From: Bacteroidales bacterium | GTDB taxonomy: Bacteria; Bacteroidota; Bacteroidia; Bacteroidales; 4484-276 | Direction of reading: 5' to 3' | DNA: 22,367 bases | Assembly (NCBI GenBank): GCA_018400545.1 | Contig: JAGYLT010000009.1 | Coordinates: forward strand, 1-22,367 | Shown here: in pieces, positions 16,721-22,367 of the stretch | How positions within the stretch are numbered: the stretch's first letter is position 1 | Layout of the letters: the number at the start of each line of letters is the position of its first letter | Program-made: the position numbers and the translations under genes | Notes under the pieces: generated by a model | Databases searched by the model: none | Told to the model about the DNA's origin: nothing | The model's input: only the letters and a program-made list of their open reading frames with translations

Positions 16721-18871
16721 TTATTTATCCTGATCAATTACGCCCATGAGGTAGCCAACGGCAGCTTCCAGTTGCTGGTCGCGGCCTTCAACCACAACAT
16801 CATAATCGAGACGTTGCTCAATGTCGGGTTCAAGCTGCTGGTTTTCCAGGTAATTCCCGAATTCATCCTTTGTGCCAACCTGTGGAATTCCGAAATACAG
16901 GGTTGGGTCGAGTAGTGTTTCCCACCAAACCGCTGTCGCTGTGCCAGGCACAGGCATTCCTATCGTAGTTCCGAGATTGAGCGTGGTGTAGGTGTATGGG
17001 AAAAAATGAGCGTCGGAATAGTTGCTCTCACTCATCAGCACCGCCGAGGGCTTAATCCATTGATTCATGGGTTCGTGGCCAAATTTGCGGCCATTTGGCC
17101 AGAGCTCCACATATTTTTCACCGTTAAGCAGAATAGCCAGATCATTGTGAAGCCAACCACCGCCATTAAAACGAGTATCTACGATGATGGCTTCCTTTTC
17201 GTGATGACGGCCCAGTATTTCAGAGTACACTTCTCTGAAGCTCTGGCTTCCCATGCTGCGTACATGCACATATCCCAATCGGCCACCGGATAGCTCTTCG
17301 GTCATTTCACGCCGCTGTTCCACCCAGCGTTCGTAAAGCAGCTGGTTGTGCTTTCCATAGGAAACAGGCTTGATGGTTTCATCCCACCGCTCACCGCTTT
17401 CCGGATCATACATGGAAACAAGTGTGGGTTTTCCGGCCTTGTGATTTAGCATCCCGAAAAAGCTTTGATCTGCTTCAATTGGTTCTCCATTAATTTTTTC
17501 GATGATATGTCCCGCCGCGAGCCTTGATTCAGCATTGTCGAAAGGCCCTTTGTCGAGCACTTCCACCACTTTGATCCCTTCGCCCCGGTGGTCCCAGTCG
17601 AACAAAATGCCAAGACTTGCAGTTTTATCGCCGTCCTTTTCAGAAAAACGGTACCCCGATCCGGTGTGCGAAGCATTGAGTTCACCAAGCATCTCACTGA
17701 GCATCTCGGAAAAGTCATAATTGTTATTGATGTAAGGCAGGAATTTTTTGTATTCGCTTTTATAAAATTCCCAGTCCAACCCGTGCAGGTCAGGATCATA
17801 AAACTTTTCGCGCACCTGCCTCCAAACGTGCTCAAACATATACTCACGCTCGGCCGGCAAATCCAGATACTGCTCTGCCTGGTAGCTGATGTTTTCTTTT
17901 TTATTACCATCAATCTTTACTTTAATGAACTTCCCGCCGGAAACCATGTAGAGATATTTCCCTTTTTTATCCGTTTGAAGTGATCCTCCGCCACCATCCA
18001 GTTTCAGTACAAGTTTGGTTTCGTTTTTCACAAGGTCTTTCATCCACAGATCGTAGCCTTTTTCAAACTTACTGAGGTAATAGAGTTTTTCGCCGTCTTT
18101 GGTAACAATGGCATCCGAAAGAGAAGAAGAGTTGATGGTTAAGCGTGTATGGCGGTCTTCGATATTATCAAGGTCAATTTTAATGGGTTTTACTTCTTCG
18201 GGTTTATCATTTTCGTCCTCCTTTTCTTTTTTGGATTTTTTTTCTTCTCCATCTTCTTCAATTTCATCCGGTTTTTCCTCATCGTCCTCCTTGTCCAGAA
18301 GTTTCTTTTCTTCTTCGGTGAGTTTGAATTTATCCCATGCTTCACGGTTAAAAAACATGGCATAAACATCATTTTGGGCACCCCAGCTCCCATGGCTGCG
18401 CATTCCCTGGCGGTCAGAAAACCATATCATCATGTCCCCATTCATCATCCATTTGGGACGGTTGTCGTTGTAACCGCTCAAGGGTAGATTTACCACCTCT
18501 TCGGTTCCATTAGCTTTTACCAGTCCGACATCATTCATAAAGGCTGAGTGCGGAGAGAACGATACCAGGAACCATTTGCTGTCGGGCGACCAGTGATACC
18601 ATTGATCGCCGTCGGCGTATGAATAATTGTATTTTCCATCGAGCAAGGTGCGCACCTCACCGCTTTCCGGGTTGATCACGCGGAGGGTTTCACGGTTTTC
18701 GAGGGAAGGCCACTTCTTTGCCGTCAGGAGAATATTCGGGCTGGAATTCAAATCGCTGAAGTCGCAATCACCGGTTTTCATCAAGCAGTGTGGCCCTGGA
18801 AGAATTAGGGTCATCATCCCTGGCGATGGAAGTTTCGTAAACATTCCAGCTTCCGTTGCGTTCGCCTGCAT
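16721..18871 (-). CDS. Tricorn-family S41 protease, C-terminal part (in frame from about 18702)
   Basis: This is the intact part of a Tricorn-type gene that begins near 19974. The open frame nominally starts at 18871, but its first ~56 residues are out of frame; genuine sequence starts at LENRETLRVINP, just below 18703. In numbering of the 716-residue frame: the end of the second beta-propeller (57-180), a Glu/Lys-rich linker (183-228), further propeller sequence, a C1 region with candidate catalytic H402 (NASHTGSGY), a PDZ domain (about 415-500), and the S41 core with IIVDTRFNGGGW (562-573) and nucleophile S619 (NYSDA). The candidate Glu is E676 or E681 (LENQQLEPDI). Tricorn proteases trim peptides produced by larger proteases. 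The N-terminal signal-like sequence of the upstream part suggests a periplasmic or secreted form, as in many Bacteroidota homologues. Confidence 0.9.
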   Translation of the reverse strand: MQANATEAGMFTKLPSPGMMTLILPGPHCLMKTGDCDFSDLNSSPNILLTAKKWPSLENRETLRVINPESGEVRTLLDGKYNYSYADGDQWYHWSPDSKWFLVSFSPHSAFMNDVGLVKANGTEEVVNLPLSGYNDNRPKWMMNGDMMIWFSDRQGMRSHGSWGAQNDVYAMFFNREAWDKFKLTEEEKKLLDKEDDEEKPDEIEEDGEEKKSKKEKEDENDKPEEVKPIKIDLDNIEDRHTRLTINSSSLSDAIVTKDGEKLYYLSKFEKGYDLWMKDLVKNETKLVLKLDGGGGSLQTDKKGKYLYMVSGGKFIKVKIDGNKKENISYQAEQYLDLPAEREYMFEHVWRQVREKFYDPDLHGLDWEFYKSEYKKFLPYINNNYDFSEMLSEMLGELNASHTGSGYRFSEKDGDKTASLGILFDWDHRGEGIKVVEVLDKGPFDNAESRLAAGHIIEKINGEPIEADQSFFGMLNHKAGKPTLVSMYDPESGERWDETIKPVSYGKHNQLLYERWVEQRREMTEELSGGRLGYVHVRSMGSQSFREVYSEILGRHHEKEAIIVDTRFNGGGWLHNDLAILLNGEKYVELWPNGRKFGHEPMNQWIKPSAVLMSESNYSDAHFFPYTYTTLNLGTTIGMPVPGTATAVWWETLLDPTLYFGIPQVGTKDEFGNYLENQQLEPDIEQRLDYDVVVEGRDQQLEAAVGYLMGVIDQDK

Positions 18872-19974
18872 AAAGTAGTTTGCGGTACGTCAGGGCTAAA
18901 ACTCACCGAACATTCCTGTTCAGGGAGTGTTGAAGTGATGTTTTTGGTGGTTTTAAATTCCGTGGAGGTAACAAGAAGCGTCGCCCCGCAGCTTTACAAA
19001 GCAAAATTTCACTGTGTGGTGAAACTGCATTTCGATGACGCACCAGTAACACCTCATAATAACCAAGGTTTCTTGGCAATCCATGACGATTTAATCAGCT
19101 TTACCAGCGCGTGTTTTATAATCCACTAATAAAAATCGCTCTATCAAAATAAGCCTCATTGTTTTGCCGGCAGGCCTGAAACTCCACGGGATGAATTTCA
19201 ATTGGCAACTCGTTTTTCGCAAATCGGACTTTCAGCGGCATCTCCCACACGTTGTAAGAACCTGATTTTTCGCTCAGGTAAAACACTTTCGAATCGTTGT
19301 TGCTGAATACAGGTTGCGGTCTCGCCCTCAAAGCCGGTGAGCATTGTGTATTTATTTTCATTGATGTTGTATTTCAGATGTCGCGGGCGATGGATGGAAG
19401 TATGATCTTCCGCCAGACGTTTTCATACCCTTTCCGGTCGTGGAAAGGATAATGGTTCCATCTTTGCTCATCTGCGCTGCTTCCGCGGGGACCTTGAGAG
19501 CACTGATCCGGCGGCGCCGCAGCCAGGAACCGCACAAAGCTCTGAGAGCACACCTGAAGGGAACATTTGGTTTTGCCCACATCCTGGATGGAGGCAGAGT
19601 AAGAATTTTTCACCATCCGGGGTGAAGGAATTGGGGGATTCAGTTCCTGAAAAATCTGTAATTCGTTGGGCTTTTCCACCATTTGCCGGATATGGTGAAG
19701 ATGTCGAAGTTTCGCGCAGTTGATGAAAAAGGCGATGGTTTTTCCGTCCGGGCGACCAAACAGGACTGAAGTCGTAGGCGCTGTGCCTGGTTAAAGGAAT
19801 GGCGTCACCACCTTCGGCAGGGACTTTAAAAAGGTCACCCTGGTAACTGAAAACAATGGTTTTTCCATCCGGTGAAATGGCGGGGTATCTCAGCCATAAA
19901 GGGTTGTCGGATTGTGAAGTTGCCGTTGAGATGAGAATCATCATAAGGGCTGTGAAGGACAGGAAGTTTTTCAT
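18703..19974 (-). pseudogene. Tricorn-family protease, N-terminal part with multiple frameshifts
   Basis: The ATG at 19974 opens a signal-peptide-like start (MKNFLSFTALMMILISTATS) and a first propeller blade that is clean to about 19757 (NPLWLRYPAISPDGKTIVF). From there to 18703 the recognisable protein jumps frames repeatedly. Visible pieces in order are FDIFTIS, AQRITDFSGTESPNSFTPDGEK, SYSASIQDV, QNQMFPSGVLSEL, VPAEAAQMSKDGTIIL, FHDRKGYENVW, FSNNDSKVFYLSEKSGSYNV, TSTEFKTTKNITSTLPEQE, LLYAGERNGSWNVYETS and FQPEYSPDGKEVAF. Most joins are explained by one base gained or lost in a short homopolymer (for example ggg at 18703-18705, aaa at 18750-18752, aaaaa near 19726-19730, ggg near 19749-19751). 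The conserved residues survive between breaks. I infer assembly or sequencing error rather than decay; if real, the gene could not make its full product. Confidence 0.8.
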
Positions 19975-20007
19975 GATAATAGGTCTTGAAAGTATTGTAT
20001 GAATGTC

Positions 20008-20015
20008 CAAAAATA
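20008..20015 (-). promoter_or_regulatory. Candidate -7 box of the Tricorn-family gene
   Basis: The minus strand reads TATTTTTG, a full TAnnTTTG match, 33 nt before the ATG at 19974, in the short gap after tgt. No -33 element is evident. The region overlaps an A-rich stretch, so a chance match is possible. Confidence 0.3.
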
Positions 20016-20048
20016 AAAATAAAAACCACTATTCCGTGGCGCGTTCAA

Positions 20049-21179
20049 TTACAGACGTTTATCGAGCTTTTTTACCATTTCATTTTTCCAGCTTGCAAAA
20101 GAGCCATCCATTATTTTTTCCCTGGCCTTTTCAACCAGCCACAGATAGAAAGCCAGATTATGGAGACTGGCGATCATGGGAGCCAGGTATTCGTTTGAGA
20201 TAAACAGATGCCTCAGGAATGCTTTCGAATACTGATGATCGACGAAGGAGGTCCCATTTTCATCGATAGGGGAGAAGTCGTTTTTCCATTTTTCGTTTTT
20301 CATGTTCAGGATGCCCTCGCTGGTGAAGAGCATGCCATTGCGGCCATTGCGCGTCGGCATTACACAATCGAACATATCAATACCGAGGGCGATGTTTTCC
20401 AAAATGTTCACCGGAGTACCCACGCCCATTAGGTAGCGGGGTTTTTCTTTGGGTAGGATCCGGCAAACCAGGTCGGTCATTTCATACATCATCTCCGCCG
20501 GTTCGCCTACTGAAAGCCCTCCGATGGCATTGCCTTGTCCGCCGCGCGAAGCAATGAAATCAGCAGATTTTTTGCGCAGGTCGGCAAAGGTGCTGCCCTG
20601 CACGATGGGGAAAAGCGCCTGGTTGTGACCATACTTTGGTTCGGTGGCCCCGAAATGTGCGATGCAGCGGTCGAGCCAGCGGTGGGTGAGTTCCAGCGAG
20701 GTTTTGGCGTAATCGAATTCGCATGGCCAGGGTGTGCATTCATCAAAAGCCATCATGATGTCTGCCCCGATGGTGCGCTGGATGTCGATTACATTTTCGG
20801 GGGTGAAGAGATGTTTTGAACCATCAATGTGCGAACGGAAATGAGCGCCTTCCTCAGTTAACTTACGCTGTGCCGAAAGTGAAAAAACCTGGTATCCGCC
20901 ACTATCGGTGAGCATGGGCTTTTCCCATCCATTGAATTTGTGTAAACCTCCGGCTTCTTCGATCACTTCCAGCCCCGGACGCAGATAAAGGTGGTAGGTA
21001 TTCCCTAGGATGATTTGTGCTTTTACATCATCTCTAATATCCCTGAAATGTACGGCTTTAACTGTGCCTGCTGTGCCTACCGGCATAAATATCGGGGTTT
21101 GGATTTCGCCATGGTCGGTGGTGATGGTTCCGGCACGTGCTGCGGATTTGGTGTCGGTGGTATGGAGTTGAAATTTCAT
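20049..21179 (-). CDS. tgt: tRNA-guanine(34) transglycosylase Tgt
   Basis: The product has 376 residues and exchanges guanine 34 for the queuosine precursor preQ1 in GU(N)-anticodon tRNAs. I chose the ATG at 21179 (MKFQLHTTDTKSAARAG), the usual family start, over an upstream in-frame codon at 21236; a -7-like box at 21202-21209 would lie inside that longer version. Visible: general-base D92 in TDSGGYQVFSLS, IVQGS (192-196), GGLSVGE (220-226), GVGTP (252-256), and nucleophile D271 in GIDMFDCVMPTRNGRNG. By alignment with the E. coli enzyme as I remember it, zinc ligands C302, C304 and C307 are replaced by G309, S311 and D314, while the histidine ligand is kept as H340 (SLHNL). This loss may be general in Bacteroidota Tgt. 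The gene precedes the Tricorn gene on the same strand. Confidence 0.96.
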   Translation of the reverse strand: MKFQLHTTDTKSAARAGTITTDHGEIQTPIFMPVGTAGTVKAVHFRDIRDDVKAQIILGNTYHLYLRPGLEVIEEAGGLHKFNGWEKPMLTDSGGYQVFSLSAQRKLTEEGAHFRSHIDGSKHLFTPENVIDIQRTIGADIMMAFDECTPWPCEFDYAKTSLELTHRWLDRCIAHFGATEPKYGHNQALFPIVQGSTFADLRKKSADFIASRGGQGNAIGGLSVGEPAEMMYEMTDLVCRILPKEKPRYLMGVGTPVNILENIALGIDMFDCVMPTRNGRNGMLFTSEGILNMKNEKWKNDFSPIDENGTSFVDHQYSKAFLRHLFISNEYLAPMIASLHNLAFYLWLVEKAREKIMDGSFASWKNEMVKKLDKRL

Positions 21180-21201
21180 CTTCAATGTGTTTTCAGGCCG
21201 G

Positions 21202-21209
21202 CAAAGGTA
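21202..21209 (-). promoter_or_regulatory. Candidate -7 box of tgt promoter
   Basis: The minus strand reads TACCTTTG, a full TAnnTTTG match, 22 nt before the tgt ATG at 21179. Its position supports the shorter tgt start. No clear -33 TTTG at 19-21 nt spacing was found. Confidence 0.4.
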
Positions 21210-21282
21210 TGGGATTATGAAATAATGAATCGTCAATATTTATCAGGGCTGGTTTCGTCAGTAGGCGATCACAAACGAATTC

Positions 21283-21381
21283 AATTTGGCTATAAGCACC
21301 CAAAAAACACAGATATAGCCAAATAGAAATTTTAATTTGGCTATAACTATAAAATATTATACATTTACAGCCAAATTGAAA
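21283..21381. repeat. Four alternating copies of a TTTGGCTATA-type motif
   Basis: Copies 1 (21283-21295) and 3 (21334-21346) are identical 13-mers, aatttggctataa. Copies 2 (21314-21329, tatagccaaatagaaa) and 4 (21366-21381, tacagccaaattgaaa) are in the opposite orientation and match each other at 14 of 16 positions. Copies 2 and 3 make a perfect 11-bp inverted repeat (21314-21324 with 21335-21345) around a 10-nt A/T-rich spacer. Starts are spaced at about 31, 20 and 32 bp. The array lies wholly between tgt and the ATPase gene, overlaps the predicted ATPase promoter, and looks like operator sites for a dimeric DNA-binding protein or the edge of an inserted unit. Confidence 0.8.
21336..21367 (+). 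promoter_or_regulatory. Candidate promoter of the AAA ATPase gene (-33 TTTG, -7 TACATTTA)
   Basis: TTTG at 21336-21339 is followed after 20 nt by TACATTTA at 21360-21367, a 7-of-8 match to TAnnTTTG. This is the best-spaced -33/-7 pair in the window. The ATG follows 19 nt after the -7 box. The -33 box lies inside repeat copy 3 and the -7 box overlaps the first bases of copy 4, so a protein binding the repeats would be expected to affect transcription. Confidence 0.5.
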
Positions 21382-21386
21382 AAGAC

Positions 21387-22367
21387 ATGAAAAACTTAAT
21401 AGGCAGAGAAAGAGAACTTTATGTTTTTGATAAATTGTATAATTCCGAAAAGTCGGAATTTGTAGCTGTTTATGGCAGAAGGCGTGTTGGCAAAACGTTT
21501 TTGATCCGGTCGGTGTTTAGTAAAAAATTCACATTTCAAATTACAGGATTGGCAAATGCAACACTAAACCAGCAATTATCCAATTTCCATGCGGCGTTAA
21601 GTAAACAAGATCCTGCTGGTGAATATCTGCCTGTGGATAATTGGCTTTCAGCATTTTCTCAATTATCAGATTATTTACAAAAGCAAAAGGGAAGAAAGGT
21701 TGTGTTTATTGATGAACTACCATGGTTTGATACGCGCAATTCTAAATTCATTCAGGGGCTGGAGCATTTTTGGAACAGTTGGGCATCGGCGAGAGATGAT
21801 ATTTTACTGATTGTCTGCGGATCAGCAACTTCATGGATGATCAATAAGCTGATAAATGACAAAGGCGGATTACATAACCGGGTGACCAAAAAAATAAAGC
21901 TACTACCCTTCACCCTTAACGAATGTGAGAAATACCTGAAATCCCGAAAAATCAACCTTGACCGCTATCAAACCATTCAGCTTTACATGGCTTTTGGTGG
22001 GATTCCTTTTTATTGGGATGAACTTGAGCCGGGATTGAGTGCCATGCAAAACATCGAGCATATCTGTTTTTCGGAAACGGGTTTGCTTCGCACAGAGTTC
22101 CATAACTTGTTTCGCTCGCTATTTAAAAATCATGATCGTCATATCAGCATAATAAAAGCACTGGCTAAAAAGTCAACCGGTTTGACCCGGGAGGAGATCA
22201 TTAAATATTCAGGCTTGCCAAATGCCGGCAGCACAACCCGGTTGATTGATGAATTGGAGTTGAGCGGTTTTATCAGGAAATATACACCATTTAACAAGAA
22301 GGCAAGAAACAGCCTGTATCAATTGGTGGATTTTTATTCTCACTTTTATTTAAAATTTATTGACGGG
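21387..22367 (+). CDS. AAA/ATPase_2-type ATP-binding protein (3'-partial)
   Basis: The frame is open from ATG 21387 to the window end (327 codons, no stop). Walker A is at residues 30-37 (GRRRVGKT), Walker B at 105-110 (VVFIDE, followed by LPW), and a sensor-like CGSATSW at 144-150; IGRERE at 5-10 is the usual N-terminal box. Residues about 250-300 look like a winged helix (LTREEIIKYSGLP, then STTRLIDELELSGFI). The visible end (LYQLVDFYSHFYLKFI) looks like the start of the DUF234-type C-terminal domain common in this family, so about 60-150 residues are probably missing. Such ATPases (PF01637-like) occur as many paralogues in Bacteroidota and archaea; their function is unsettled. The upstream repeats and promoter suggest its own regulated transcription unit. 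Confidence 0.92.
   Translation, partial: MKNLIGRERELYVFDKLYNSEKSEFVAVYGRRRVGKTFLIRSVFSKKFTFQITGLANATLNQQLSNFHAALSKQDPAGEYLPVDNWLSAFSQLSDYLQKQKGRKVVFIDELPWFDTRNSKFIQGLEHFWNSWASARDDILLIVCGSATSWMINKLINDKGGLHNRVTKKIKLLPFTLNECEKYLKSRKINLDRYQTIQLYMAFGGIPFYWDELEPGLSAMQNIEHICFSETGLLRTEFHNLFRSLFKNHDRHISIIKALAKKSTGLTREEIIKYSGLPNAGSTTRLIDELELSGFIRKYTPFNKKARNSLYQLVDFYSHFYLKFIDG

Noticed and set aside
18190..18325. Low-complexity plus-strand TTC-rich stretch as a possible repeat element
   Set aside because: It encodes the Glu/Lys-rich linker of the Tricorn-type protease, where such acidic inserts are plausible; no separate element is needed.
18872..19974. Several short minus-strand frames (such as 19116-19361, 19358-19582 and 19374-19682) as separate small genes
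   Set aside because: Each matches a different consecutive piece of one Tricorn propeller domain; they are fragments of a single frameshifted gene.

Overview
The window looks like a chromosomal segment from a member of the Bacteroidota, probably class Bacteroidia. The signs are a type IX secretion (T9SS) C-terminal sorting domain, a purH-mreB-mreC-mreD cluster, a DUF4369/TlpA-type lipoprotein, a GH3-family protein, a Tricorn-type S41 protease, near absence of Shine-Dalgarno sequences, and recurring TAnnTTTG boxes (the Bacteroidota -7 promoter element) upstream of genes. I saw no tRNA, rRNA, CRISPR array, insertion sequence or phage gene.

Layout. 1-5335 (+) is the 3' part of a giant secreted protein: about sixteen 88-residue cysteine-rich modules, two C-terminal domains and a T9SS type A tail. 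A strong hairpin terminator at 5361-5390 separates it from a convergent minus-strand block: purH (10627-9101), mreB, mreC, mreD and a TlpA-like thiol-disulfide lipoprotein (ending at 5411). This joins purine synthesis, the cell-shape machinery and an envelope redox protein in one probable transcription unit; the mrdA and rodA genes often found after mreD are absent. Plus-strand genes follow: an ABC-type MacB/FtsX permease (10832-12079) and recJ (12473-14242), with a small minus-strand zinc-ribbon gene (12334-12104) between them. Then come a LysE-type exporter whose stop codon overlaps that of recJ, and a GH3-type acyl-adenylating enzyme, both on the minus strand.

From 19974 to 16721 (-) lies one Tricorn-family protease gene. 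Its 3' two thirds are intact, but about 1.05 kb (18703-19756) carries at least a dozen one- or two-base indels, mostly in short homopolymers, while the protein similarity survives in alternating frames. A low-quality patch of assembly seems likelier than a decayed gene. Upstream is tgt (21179-20049, -), which lacks the three zinc-ligand cysteines of the family. At the right edge a 3'-truncated AAA/ATPase_2-type gene (21387-22367+) starts behind a promoter threaded through four copies, in alternating orientation, of a TTTGGCTATA-like motif.

The most interesting signals are (i) strict co-variation of cysteine pairs across the modules of the secreted protein, which predicts its disulfide map including an inter-module bond, (ii) the repeat-laced promoter of the ATPase gene, (iii) the frameshift patch in the Tricorn gene, and (iv) the cysteine-less zinc site in Tgt. 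I do not see a clearly new multi-gene system in this window.
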